DNA from: Protula sp. h YS-2021 | Lineage: Eukaryota > Annelida > Polychaeta > Sabellida > Serpulidae | NCBI GenBank assembly: GCA_949752745.1 | Contig: OX457027.1 | Span: 86,125,094-86,189,093, forward strand | Reading direction: 5' to 3' | DNA length: 64,000 nucleotides | Shown: positions 11,561-22,471 of the stretch, piece by piece | How the letters are laid out: the number at the start of each line of letters is the position of its first letter | How positions within the stretch are numbered: the first letter of the stretch is position 1 | Notes under the pieces: generated by a model | Databases searched by the model: none | What the model saw: the letters and a program-made list of their open reading frames with translations, nothing else | Told to the model about the DNA's origin: nothing | Program-made: the position numbers and the translations under genes

Positions 11561-13056
11561 GGTATAAAATAACACATAAAATCCTGAATGCCTGTCTCCA
11601 TCCTACATGTTATATTGGGAGTTTTTCCGGAACACCCGTCTATTCGGGTTCTAAAAATAAACCTGCACTATTGCGTCTTTCGGAGGCCTACAAATATTTT
11701 TTTTTTAATTTTACCATTGCTCTCCACGACACCTTCCAATGTTTTATTGGTGTATAAAGAGGTGCCAAGGTGTGACTACATAGCCCGGTAACGTGCGTAA
11801 TCCTGGCAAAAATGTGGTGTACAAATACTTCTAATCACGATTCAATTCAATCAATACTGCGGCGTTGAGCACATTACACTAACATACACGCTACAATGTA
11901 AAAACAAGAAATTGCTGATTAACTGCTTAACAATAAGTTTTCAATACCATAAACTATGTCAACACTAATATATGCACTACTCTACCCAACTATTGCCATT
12001 ATAAACTACCAGTAGGTCATGATTTACATACTACAGTTGAGCTGTCCAAATATTCTTCCGATGAAAGGTTAAAAAACACCCTATCAACATGAAAATAACA
12101 TATATTCAACATTTTATTGTCGTGAACTGATGAAATGGCTCGCGCTAACAACCCCACACGGTGGGACAAAAGCATCTTTGAACTGAATTCACCTTGCCAC
12201 AATAAAGGTCTTTTGTACCCGTTCTTACAGTCACTCTTCTACACACTCAAAATTTTACCAAAAAAAATTTGTCCTCAGAAAGGTCGACTCTTGCACTGTT
12301 TAATTCTTTCTGGTAACATTTTGTAATACCTTATCGACCGGCCATTTTCTTTTCTTTTTTTTCTGCACATATTTTCCAACTTGTAGTTTTATGCTTGTGG
12401 TTTTAACTCTTAACGAAGCTTTCATGATTTATCCCTTTTTTCAGTTCTCTTTAGTGTTTACTCTTTTATATCTTATTTCTAATTTTGAAGGATATCGATT
12501 GCACATGCTTCAACACTGGATTATGCGAATGAGCCGTGACCCGAAGATTTACTTCCTAAGAATAAACTTGAACGACAGCATAGTACCAATAATAAATTAA
12601 TAAATAAAAAAATTAAGCAACAACAAAAAAAAAAAAAAACAAACAAAAAAAAAAAAAAACAAAAAAACAAAAAAAACAAAAAAAAAGTTATTGCAAGTGC
12701 GAATTCTAAATTCAGCCTTTTTGAAGCAGGATATAAGCTTTTTCACGAAACACTATTGCACTGCGTAGCATAGGATCTTTAAACAAATTGTAGTTGACAA
12801 TCCCAAGTTTGAGACTATAAATTTCCGTGTCATTTGATGACTACTAATCGACTTGGTGTCGAGTGTTATAATGCAGATAGGTTCTGCTTTCTCATACTCT
12901 TTTGCAGATAAACCCTTTACAGGGTTCCCTTGAACTCATCATGATCATGTTTGTTCTAAAGACGCCAACGTCACGCAGACGAAACAATCAAGAACATGAA
13001 TCCAAATTGAAACCCAGGCAAATTCCACGAATCTTGTTTTTTGTTAAAATTGCCTC
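11561..13056. other. AT-rich spacer downstream of RBSN
   Basis: No gene supported. An A-rich tract at about 12624-12687 follows several AATAAA motifs on the + strand. On the - strand an AATAAA lies near 12113-12118 (TTTATT on +) and is a possible distal poly(A) signal for the rabenosyn gene. Confidence 0.45.
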
Positions 13057-14137
13057 CTATCGCTTGATATATTTTCCAGACACGTAGGCCGTCACACGAT
13101 CTTCATTGTAATCTTCATCAAAAGGATTCGTAGTGACGGGTGTGGTAACCGACTCCTTGGGCTTGGCCCCTGATTGAACTTCTATCCTAGGATTGCCCTG
13201 TCCTGGGAAATAACTGGACCATGGTTCATTGTGCGGCTCTTGTTGTTTATGACTAGGAAACGGCTGAGGTTTGGGGCTAGACTCTTGGTACTGTGAATGA
13301 CTTTGGTGGGTTGCTTGCGGTGGCGCGTTCGTCTGTAGGGGAGACTGTAAGAGGCTGCGCTCATCCTCCTCTTTGGCTAGCTGGTAGGCCTCCCGAAGCT
13401 CTCGCAAATTTTGCTCAAATGTGTACACCTCATCCCAGCGGCCATCTTCTTTGGCTTGTTTAATATAACCCTTTATAATAGTCATCTGCTGTATCATAGG
13501 ATCAGCCTGTCCTTGACCTTCACTCGGTGAGCTTCCAGCAGATCCGCCCGGATGTGACGTCAGTGTGGGAGGCTTCTGAGTGTTATCTCCAGCACGCTCA
13601 GTCCTTTCTTTCTCAGACCAGTAGGCCTGCTGCAGCTCTCTCAGGTTCAGCTCCAGGGTTCGCACCTCGTCCCAGCGGTCCGCCATCTTGGCTTGCTTGA
13701 TGTAACCTTTGATGATGTTCATCTGCTGCACCATGGGGTCGTCCACGGCGCCGTGCGTCACCTCGGACGGCTTCCAGCCCTCGTCCTGCACGAAGCCCTG
13801 GCTGCCTTGCCTCCTGTGCCCCTGCACCTCAAGCGCGAGCGGGCGCTGGGGTTGCGGACTGCCCCTGTCTTGATCGCGTTGCTCGCGGAGCTCCTTCAGC
13901 TTGGCCAGTCTGCTTCGCTCAGCGGCGGCCTGCTTCTCTGCTTCTATCTTCTGTTGGATCTCTTGGCGGCGTGCTTCTTTTAATTTCTCATATTCCTCCG
14001 CCGTTGGTAAGGCTTGGAGCCCCATCAAGTGTTCCTGTAAGTAGTTCCGGGCGTACAGCCGCACTTTGGTCTGCAGCTGAATCTCGGGCACTGATGGAGG
14101 ATCCAGCTGGTCCGTTCCCAGCTTCATTATTCTTTTA
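13057..14137 (-). CDS. RBSN: RBSN terminal exon 'G' (Rab-binding hairpins, NPF)
   Basis: Acceptor tatgtttcag before 14137; stop TAG at 13057-13059. Counting from its internal Met (14127): a charged coiled coil at about 45-90, Rab-binding hairpin 1 at about 129-170, hairpin 2 at about 208-250, and the single NPF at 334-336 followed by acidic residues. The two hairpins are strikingly alike (QQM-IIKGYIKQAK, RWDEV-T-E-NLREL). The exon is markedly more GC-rich than the introns. The ATG at 14127 is internal, not a start. Confidence 0.92.
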
Positions 14138-17100
14138 CTGAAACATAGAAGAGACCAAGACTTACAGCTATGAAATTTTCCACGCTTATCTTATTAATAA
14201 CGTCACATGATGTCATTGCGTAAAATACGCACAGTGTTTTCGCTAGTCGCCAAAATTAAAATCAAATATCAAATGTATTTCCTTGGCACAACACATATAA
14301 CGGAATGACTTTTCCAGTGAAGTGTCAAATAATGGCAACACTGAGATGAAATTTTCGGTATACAGCTATACATCATATTTATGCATACCCTATACATCAT
14401 ATTTATGCATACCCAGCTATTTGCAATCACAACAGGGATATCTTATTAACCTTGCTGTTTAATAGTAAAGCTATTTCCAGTCACTGATTACCTTAAAGAA
14501 TCAATACTCTCGTAAAGTTTCATGATTTTCACGCGTAGCAAGTTGGCGTCTTCTAAGCTGTACGTGGTTTCGCCGCTCCTAAGCAACAGAGTCGAATACA
14601 ACACGTGTCTTAGAAAATCAAGCCACGAACGGACAGTGAAACCCACACAAGTACGGAATAAAGCGAAACTCGATCCATGACGTTTAGAGTAATATTTATT
14701 GTAACCATAATAATCTTCATGACTTGACATTAAATTAGAATAATTAGACTTTGTTGTCGAGACTTTAAACAATTTATCCGGCCTTAACCACGAGCAAGCT
14801 TAACACAAAAACCAGTGTTACTTAAGCGCGCTGGTGTGAACACATGGTTGTGTGTGCCTGTCTGTGTGTACGGGCGTAACCCACCTTATATCTTCGGACA
14901 TCTTCAAGAAATATTTCAGCAGCCTGTCTGTCTCCGCAATGTTCTTCTTCATTTTCTAGACAAGTGAATCAGATGCATGGCATTATAGTAATCTGTTCAT
15001 ACGTCAAATATAGCACCTATAAACTCGCTAGATTTGCAAAATGATATTTTTTACTCTTTGTTTTCGTGTTGACCCTAACCAAGGCCACTTTTCTGTGAGC
15101 CATAAATAGAAACAGAACCTTATGTATAGCTGTTTACCAGAACTCTTACATTCTTTTTTCGTCCAGTCTCTCTCTTGTGCTTATGACTTCAACATATTGA
15201 TTTCTATTTCATCACCCTGGTTACCTCGTAGAGCTGCACAAGGAGCGGCTTGCTATTGCGCTGTTCCATTTGCTGATCTCTGCGCTCCAGCAGCGTGCGG
15301 CAATTCTCACAGGTGCGTATGTGCACGTCGCCGTCAGGGCTAAACATAGAGTTGATGCTACTGTTGCTGTTGGAGCGGTGGAAACCAGCACCGTCATACT
15401 GAAAGGCAGGGTTCGTCAGTTTTCCTGGAAATGTTACAAAAGAAATTTTTACGTATCTGCAAACAGCTATACGTGTAAAAAAGAAAATCATTAAAACTTG
15501 ATTTTTAAAATATTCAACACTGGTCAGTGATCTTTCAACCCGCTAGTTATGATTCTGGTATACAACGCACAAACCTCGAAACATCCCAAAATGGTACGCA
15601 GTGAGGATATGTTTGTTACCTCGCCTTTACCAAACAATACAATAACGTTTTTAAATTTCTTACGTGCACATATATTGCAGTTAGATACGACCAAAATTCA
15701 AACTATTCAAACAACGTTCAAGTGCAAGTTGTGCACTGGGGATAGTCTGTGGAAGGGGGGTGAGTGCAGAATGGGCCTCAACACTTCCGCGAAAGAGCTG
15801 CGAACACCTACTTGCGTCCTGGGCGGGCAGGAACTGCGAGCACTTGCCGCACTTGTTGCACATGATTCCCCCCACACTTACTTGCGTACTGGGCGGGCAG
15901 GAACTGCGAGCACTTGTTGCACATGATACCCCCCCACACTTACTTGCGTACTGGGCGGGCAGGAACTGCGAGCACTTGTTGCACATGATACCCCTCCCCC
16001 ACAATTACTTGCGCACTCGGCGGGCAGGAACTGCGAGCACTTGCCGCACATCATGCTGCCGCACTTGTTGCACATGATTCCCCCCACACTTACTTGCGTA
16101 CTGGGCGGGCAGGAACTGCGAGCACTTGTTGCACATGATGCCGCCACACTTACTTGCGTACTGGGCGGGCAGGAACTGCGAGCACTTGTTGCACATGATA
16201 CCCCCCCCCCCACAATTACTTGCGTACTGGGCGGGCAGGAACTGCGAGCACTTGTTGCGCATGATGCCGCCGCACTTACTTGCGTATTGGGCGAGCAGGA
16301 ACTGGGAGCACTTGTTGCACATGATGCTGCCACACTTATTCGTGAACTGGGCGGGTAGGAACTGCGAGCACTTGTTGCACATGATGCCGCCACACTTACT
16401 CGTGTACTGGGCGGGCAGGAACTGCGAGCACTTGTTGCACATGATTCCCCCCACACTTACTTGCGTATTGGGCGAGCAGGAACTGGGAGCACTTGTTGCA
16501 CATGATTCCCCCCACACTTACTCGTGTACTTGGCGGGTAGGAACTGCGAGCACTTGTTGCACATGATGCTGCCACACTTACTCGTGTACTGGGCGGGCAG
16601 GAACTGCGAGCACTTGTTGCACATGATGCCGCCGGACTTACTTGCGTACTGGGCGGGAACGAACTGCGAGCACTTGTTGCACATGATGCCGCCGCACTTA
16701 CTTGCGTACTGGGCGGGCAGGAACTGTGAGCACTTGCTGCACATGATTCCCCCCACACTTACTTGCGTACTGGGCGGGCAGGAACTGCGAGCACTTGTTG
16801 CATATGATTCCCCCCACACTTACTTGCGTACTGGGCGGGCAGGAACTGCGAGCACTTGTTGCACATGATGCCGCCGCACAGCCGGCAGTGGTGACGCCGT
16901 CGCGTTATCGTAAAGCGCTTGTCGCACCCCGGGCATGCCTGCACGTCCGAGTCTGCCGCCCACGGCACTACTGCCTTCTCAAAAGCTGCAATAACCATCA
17001 TTAGTGCTCAAGCCTCTCTCCTTTTTTTTTAAAATTTGGATCAAGAGGTTTGTTTTGCTCGCGATCTTAAACATATATTCTTGAAATATCGTTTCATGTA

Positions 17101-20100
17101 ATTAAATCATTTTTTTGAATTAATCTGTTCAATAAAACCAAAAAAATATTTTGTGCATACTGTTTCAGAATGGAAAGATTATATCATGGAATGGATCAGG
17201 CAAAAATAAAAATGAAATGCTTGTCATGCAACGAACATAAACAGTGGGTCTGGTCAAATCGCCCAAAGCCCCTGGTCAAATCGCCGATAAATCTTGTGGT
17301 CAAATCGCCTAAAGAAATGTTAGCATATATTCAATGTCTATTTTATGTTTATATTTCATACAGGTCTGAATTAAATTTATTTTTCTCCCTCTGGGCGCTG
17401 CGCAAATCTAAATTATTCTTTACAGAACTTTGCGATGGGTAAAAAAAAAAAAGATAAAGACATGTAATTAATCAGCCGAAGTGATATTTAACACTGTTAG
17501 AAAACTAAACATAGCTTGATTTTTTTCGGCGAATTCACTATTTTATAGGGGACTTTTTGCAGTTTTGGCGAATGGACCATATGTGGGTAATTTGACCAAT
17601 TTGGTTTTGGCAGAACTTGCCACAGAATTGACAATTTTGGAACTTTGTGATTTAGAGATTTGACCATTTTGGGGCGATTTGTCAAAAACTCGTGTGCATG
17701 ATATATAAACTATCAGTGCAAGAAAATCGCAAAAACAAAACTAGAGCAGAGAAAGAACAAGGCATCTGCTAAATAGCACCAGGGAAAAATGAAGAACTGA
17801 CAATTTTCAAGGCAATTTATCCGCTATGTAATTTTTATTTTTTCAACAATTTCCACAAAAGCCAGATCTGCTCACTTTTGTCACTAATTTCTACGGAAAT
17901 AAGCAGTTCAAACCAAAACACACTATTTCTTTCACCTACGTTGGTGAGTTTTCTAGAATTTGCCTGGATGGATAATGCATCTCACCAACGCTAACATTAC
18001 TGAGAATAGTGAACAATAGAGCTGAATGAAGCATTACCCAAAAGGCTGCATATTCCGGAGAATCTTGGGAGCGAAAGTAAGTGGGTATACTTATGGTTTA
18101 GAACACAATATTATTGTCCTGTGTTGCTTTTCTTTATTTTCTAATCTGATTGAAACATGTACATTGTTAGTTCATCTTCAAAATAAAACATGGATCTACA
18201 TACAAGCGGGAAAATAAAAACGAGAAGCTTTGGTTTACCAGAACAGGCAGAGTTAGTGAATCGTGGCAGCTGCATTCTTTAAGGCGTATCAAGAGACGAG
18301 AGCTGCCAGCTGACCGATACAGCTGCAAATATGCGGAAGCGGGGGGAAACTGAAAATCAAATGGTTCCTTTCCCAACTATCTGGTATGCATCAAATCTTC
18401 GGAAACACCACACGATTCTACAAATATGTCGTGATTCCTACCCGACCGCAAATTGTGCTGATGGGGGACTGCAGTGTGTGAACCCCAAAAGAAGCTTGGT
18501 TTTGTTAAAAAAAATATCTTCATTTCACTCCACCCACCCACGCATGTTTCTGTCTTAACGAATAAAACTGTAGGGCGGTCGGATTTGAAATTCACATATA
18601 AAACAACAGAAGTTATCTAAGCATGTCAAGAACACATGGAGGGTGTCAACCCAGGCATGGACAACAACAAAAGTCGTACGGTTCTCCTCCTCGTCGTACT
18701 CAACGTGAGTCTCAAGAAAGAGACTTCTCGCCATTTTCCCAACATTTTCCGTAACTGTGGTCAAAGATTTGGCTTTGTCAAAAGCACGCGCCATAAGGTC
18801 ACTCGGAGGGCTACCTTCTACAAGCATAACATTCGGAATTGAAGACTAAAAATAATTCAACGTAAAGCAACAATAATGCCTACGCAGGCAGGATTTTTTC
18901 AATTATTTCGGTAAATCTAAATAAGGCAAACCAAAGCTTCCCTTTCAAAAAAAAAAAAAAAAATCAAACCATATCGGTCAGTTTGTTTGCTAACTGAAAT
19001 AAGGCACGGTATCGCCCACTGACTGATTGTGGGTCGGGGTTTTTAACCTTACTTGAGAAGAAAGGATTTAGCTTCAAAACAAGACACCAAAAACAAAACT
19101 CATGTAATAAATATAAAGAAAAAGGTTTCTTGTCAATGTCTTCACGATTCGGTTACATGTTCTTTAAAAAATCTAATTACATCCATTTCTGAAAACGCCA
19201 GTATTAGATACAAATCGTATTGAATGGAAAAGCAACAGGGTTGTCTGTGGACAATGTACCAGCTCACGAATGCTGATGTCAAGATTTATGACATCGAAGT
19301 ATAATCTTCAATCTAAATTTAAAGACAGTAAGGCTATGTGCCTGGCATAAGTCAAAACTTTAATACAAAAATGGTTTATCGTTAATATTTCCGTCTATTA
19401 TCGGTGAATGGCCAAAAAAGTAACAGTCACGTGGGTACTAACGTCCGCTGCCTTTACTATAAAATATCAAGACAATAAGACCATATCCTTGCGTCCATTA
19501 GGATCTCGTGGTTTTCACCAATATTTCCATTACTTTTTTGTTTTTTTTTGGTACCCTGCCAAAATTTGGCTTAGGCCAATACTTCTTGCAGTTTTGGTAA
19601 TCATCAAACAAAAGAAAAAGCCAGACAGGTACATATCAACATTTCAAGACACTAAGACGCGAGTTTAGATTTTAGTAAAACTTATAGTTTTTCGCCAATT
19701 CTTCAGCCAATTTTTTCCCAATTACGAAAAGTTCTGAACAGATAATTACAAATGACCACTACCTTAACTAAACTAAAATTTTATTTTTCTAGCGGCGGTT
19801 AAGATTTAACTAAAAAAAAATAATCGCCAATATTTCCACCAAAAAAACGCACCAGCCAGGAAAGTATTGATGCCTGTTTCAAGACACGAAGCAATTACCC
19901 TGGCGCCAATTAAGACTGAGAGAAAATGGTTCTTCGCAACTATTTCCACCAATTTCTTTTTTGAATCACGGAAAAAAGTAATACCCAGGTAAGCACCAAT
20001 GACCGCTATCTTGTACTAGTTTCAACGCAGTGAGGCCATTTCTCTGGTGTGTCTTACGATTTTACAGATTTTTTTCCCCAATATTTCCGCCCATTTTTAC

Positions 20101-20436
20101 TGAATTACGAAAAACAGTAATAGCCACGTAAGTAACAGTGACTGCTATCTTTAACTAAAATTTCAACCCAGTAAGGCCATTTCTCTCGTGTGACTGTTAA
20201 GATTTTTTCTTGTTTTTTGTATGTTTGTTTGTCTTTGATTTCGTCTATTTTTAGTTTTGTTTTTGCTTTGTTTTTTTTCCTTGTTTTTGCATTGGTTTTT
20301 TTTTGTTTGCTTGTTTTCATTTATGTTTGTTCAGACGGTATAGACAAGCTATATATATTTTCCTGGAGTGAGTTGAGGTTTTACGAAAAAGGTTTTTCGC
20401 TTTTAAATATTTCAGCCATTTTTTGGCGATTCATCA

Positions 20437-20471
<35 letters not shown>

Positions 20472-21461
20472 GGTACAAATGTCGCTCCCTCGTTCAAAAT
20501 TTTACGACCCTAAGATTAGTAAGAAATTTGTTTTTCGCCAATATTTCCAATTTTTTCCGAATTACAAAAACAGTAATAACCGCGTAAATACCAATGACCA
20601 CTATCTTTTACTAAAATTTCAAGACAGTAAAGCCATTTCTCTGGTTTTAGTTATAATTCCGCTGAAAATTTTCTGCTTTTTTTTTGTGGGGGGGGGATTT
20701 ATAGGCGAATCACCAACAGGGTAACAGCAAGGTTGACAGTAATGTCTGCCACCTTTACTTAAAATCTGAAAACGATGAGGCTATTCTCCTGGCGTTAGGT
20801 GCGATTTATGAAAAATGTGTGTGTGTTTTTTTTATTTTTTTATTTGGCATATATTTCCGCTAATGTTTGGCAAATGATAAAAAAAAAAAAATGACAGATG
20901 GTCATTTATGCCACTGCCTTCCATCAAAATTTTAAAACATTTGCTTTGAAAAGCCTTATAACACGTTTGCCAAGAAAGTAATAGCCAGGTGGGTACCTTA
21001 TGTCCGCTACCTTCAATCAAATTTCAAGACATTCAGGCTAAAAACCTTGGAGGAGAAGCGATTTATTTTTAACTTAAGAGGCACACGCTTTTAACGACTG
21101 CCATACTCCCTGCTTCTGTAGAGGCTGGGACTATAAAAACAACATTGATCAACTTTGTTGTGGAGTCACCAACCTTTGCGTTTTCCCGGATCTGCCGGCA
21201 GGTCTGGACCAAGAAGCTTATCAAGGCGAATGAGGAGTTTGTTTGTTTCAATGACGCAGCGATCAATGCGCGTGTCTCTGACTCTCTTGAAGTAGTCCGT
21301 GTGCGGCCTCGTGGCACCTAAAACACGATAATGCGGTTACATCATACACTCGGGTACTGAATTATGGCCCGCGTAAGACAGCTCCCGCACGTACCTCAGT
21401 TGTTCAAACAGATCGCACTGAGTTGCCGAATGACCTGCTTTAGATAGTACAGAATATTTTA

Positions 21462-21517
<56 letters not shown>

Positions 21518-22360
21518 GGTAATCACGTGCATTAAAATTTATGTACAGCAAACCTGTGCGACTGTATGCCTGCGTCTGTAGCACACATGTACTGCTTTAT
21601 GTATTCGTTTGTAGCACACCTGCATTACTTTGTGCCTGCGTTTGTAGCACACCTGCATTACTTTGTGCCTGCGTTTGTAGTACACCTGCATTACTTTGTG
21701 CCTGCGTTTGTAGTACACCTGCATTACTTTGTGCCTGCGTTTGTAGCACACCTGTATTACTTTGTGCCTGCGTTTGTAGCACTCCTGTATTACTTTGTGC
21801 CTGCGTTGTAGCACACCTGCATTACTTTGTGCCTGCGTTTGTAGTACACCTGTACTGTCTTATGCATGAGTTTGTAGCATCTATTCGAACCACTATAGCC
21901 GAGCAACGACAATGTCTCATACGGGGATGAGATTCGAGTCTAGTTAAACACTCTTCGAAAAGGAAGGCATCAGTATAAATCCTAATGATAAAGGGGCTAC
22001 GATGAATACAATTATCTATGAAACAGCGGGCGATTGCGACCACTGACATCGATCAACCCAGTGTGAGTCAAAGCAAAACAGATCGACCAATGGCAAAACT
22101 TCTCTTTCACTGTAGAACAAAATTTCCTGTGACAATGTCTGTTATGCACCAGCAGCTGTAAGAAACGAGAAATAAAACGATTATCACTTCAGCACTCACC
22201 TAATTCCTGTGTTTCCCACTGCGCAGTAGTTTCTCTGTCCACCACTGGAGGCGCTGTGTTCGCTGCTTTTTCTTCTCGCACGAACGTGCCACACCACCAC
22301 CACCACCGTCCTCTTCCCTTTCCTTCTTTAATATGCGTCTTTTAGCTTTATCAAACAGGC
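13057..22360 (-). CDS. RBSN: Rabenosyn-5 (FYVE finger, Rab4/Rab5 effector), 5'-partial
   Basis: Early-endosome tether that binds PI3P through a FYVE finger and Rab GTPases through helical hairpins, acting in endosome fusion and recycling. Exons in transcript order are 22200-22360, 21174-21317, 16824-16985, 15225-15424, 14885-14955, 14492-14578 and 13057-14137. All internal phases match except inside the first listed exon, which carries a frame slip. Landmarks are ETTAQWETQELG, the RIDRCVIETNKLLIRLDKL helix, FYVE signatures (VPWAADSDV, RRHHCRLCGG, CNKC, then CENC), SGETTYSLEDA, two copies of a QQM-IIKGYIKQAK-RWDEV hairpin, and a C-terminal NPF motif for EH-domain binding. The expected N-terminal C2H2 finger and start codon were not found and should lie above 22360. 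About 635 codons are recovered; human RBSN, as I recall it, has 784. Confidence 0.9.
14492..14578 (-). CDS. RBSN: RBSN exon 'F' (GETTYSLE exon)
   Basis: Acceptor ctgttgcttag before 14578; donor gtaatc at 14491. Codes SGETTYSLEDANLLRVKIMK and LYESIDSL, a highly conserved rabenosyn block. Phases on both sides fit. Confidence 0.92.
14885..14955 (-). CDS. RBSN: RBSN exon 'E' (small helical exon)
   Basis: Acceptor cttgtctag before 14955; donor gtgggt at 14884. Its 71 bases code KMKKNIAETDRLLKYFLK and MSEDI, with two bases carried to exon F. It aligns with the family segment between the FYVE finger and GETTYSLE. Confidence 0.85.
15225..15424 (-). CDS. RBSN: RBSN exon 'D' (end of FYVE)
   Basis: Acceptor catttccag before 15424; donor gtaacc at 15224. 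Begins KLTNPAFQYDG, then a serine-rich insert (RSNSNSSINSMF), then HIRTCENCRTLLERRDQQME with the last zinc-binding CxxC, and ends at LVQLYE in phase 0. Confidence 0.9.
15790..16870 (-). repeat. RBSN: Tandem array of FYVE-exon 3' end plus splice donor
   Basis: Seventeen ~60-62-bp units (one interval longer). Each contains codons for GGIMCNKCSQFLPAQYAS, the exon 3' end, and the start of the intron (gtaagtgtgg). Only the unit at about 16821 is the genuine exon end; the other 16 lie in the following intron. Donor dinucleotides recur near 16760, 16699, 16639, 16579, 16518, 16457, 16396, 16276, 16216, 16150, 16090, 16003, 15940, 15879 and 15808. The unit near 16336 has lost its GT (AATAAG). Reading straight through the first junction shifts frame and stops at 16759, because the first interval is 61 bp. 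Confidence 0.88.
16824..16985 (-). CDS. RBSN: RBSN exon 'C' (FYVE zinc finger core)
   Basis: Acceptor ttattgcag before 16985. Codes the WxxD element (VPWAADSDV), CPGC, the PI3P-binding basic motif RRHHCR, CRLCGG and CNKC. The exon ends at the first GTAAGTG donor (16823-16822) within TACGCAAGTAAG. Its length of 162 closes the phase with exons B and D. Its last ~50 bases and the donor are the first unit of the tandem array that continues downstream. Confidence 0.92.
17255..17690. mobile_element. Possible miniature inverted-repeat element in RBSN intron
   Basis: The left part carries repeated 'ggtcaaatcgcc' (about 17255-17310) and the right part carries the complement ('tttgaccattttggggcga' near 17660-17680). 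The arms are imperfect and no target-site duplication is clear, so this is tentative. Confidence 0.35.
18680..18817 (-). CDS. Candidate cassette exon inside RBSN intron
   Basis: Between exons B and C, a 138-base open stretch starts after a tgcttgtag acceptor and ends at an AACC/gtacga donor (GT at 18679-18678). It takes two bases to finish exon B's split codon and leaves one for exon C, so it could be skipped or included without changing frame. It codes SPPSDLMARAFDKAKSLTTV and later ETHVEYDEEEN, protein-like and GC-richer than its surroundings. I do not recognise it, and the family does not need it: B joins C directly. It could also be part of an unrelated nested sequence. Confidence 0.35.
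19250..21060. repeat. Degenerate tandem repeat filling RBSN intron
   Basis: Roughly nine to ten diverged units of about 150-230 bp recur with 'aatatttccacc', 'gtaacagccacgt', 'tgaccgctatcttta', 'aaatttcaagacagtaaggcc' split over units, and 'atttctctggtgt'. Indels and AT-rich microsatellites (for example ATA at about 20439-20471) interrupt it. No coding potential. Confidence 0.6.
21174..21317 (-). CDS. RBSN: RBSN exon 'B' (helix before FYVE)
   Basis: Acceptor gtgttttag before 21317; donor gttggt at 21173, which is weak. Codes TRPHTDYFKRVRDTRIDRC and then VIETNKLLIRLDKLLGPDLP, the helical segment that precedes the FYVE finger in this family. One base at its end joins exon C in phase to give a KRKAFEKAVVPW junction. 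Confidence 0.88.
21462..21516. repeat. (AAT)n microsatellite
   Basis: Near-perfect AAT/ATA trinucleotide run within the RBSN intron between exons A and B. Confidence 0.9.
21541..21870. repeat. 33-bp minisatellite
   Basis: About nine copies of a 33-bp unit containing 'gtagcacacctgcattactt' and 'tgtgcctgcgttt'. Because 33 is a multiple of three, open frames of 60-129 codons appear on both strands; they are repeat artefacts, not genes. Lies in an RBSN intron. Confidence 0.85.
22200..22360 (-). CDS. RBSN: RBSN exon 'A' (N-terminal side), with frame slip
   Basis: The acceptor tacgtag precedes 22360, and the donor gtgagt starts at 22199. The 5' half reads LFDKAKRRILKKEREED in one frame and the 3' half reads ETTAQWETQELG in another; both match the family in the right order. 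Between the terminal split codons 158 bases remain, which is not a multiple of three, so one base appears missing. The slip probably lies near the GGT repeat at about 22291-22310. It could be an assembly error, an allele or a real lesion. Confidence 0.7.
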
Positions 22361-22377
22361 CTACGTAACCAAATCGA

Positions 22378-22378
<1 letters not shown>

Positions 22379-22457
<79 letters not shown>

Positions 22458-22467
22458 ATATATATAT
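22379..22467. repeat. (TA)n microsatellite
   Basis: Long TA dinucleotide run immediately upstream of RBSN exon A and abutting the miniature element at 22472. Confidence 0.92.
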
Positions 22468-22471
22468 GTGT

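Noticed and set aside
15681..16868. Several overlapping genes or multiple FYVE domains
   Set aside because: Each unit is only the 3' end of one exon with its donor. There are no acceptors between units, and unit lengths of 60-62 bp break the frame.
21539..21930. 129-codon cysteine/valine-rich secreted-peptide-like frame
   Set aside because: It is the 33-bp minisatellite in an intron; the 91-codon reverse-strand frame is equally open.
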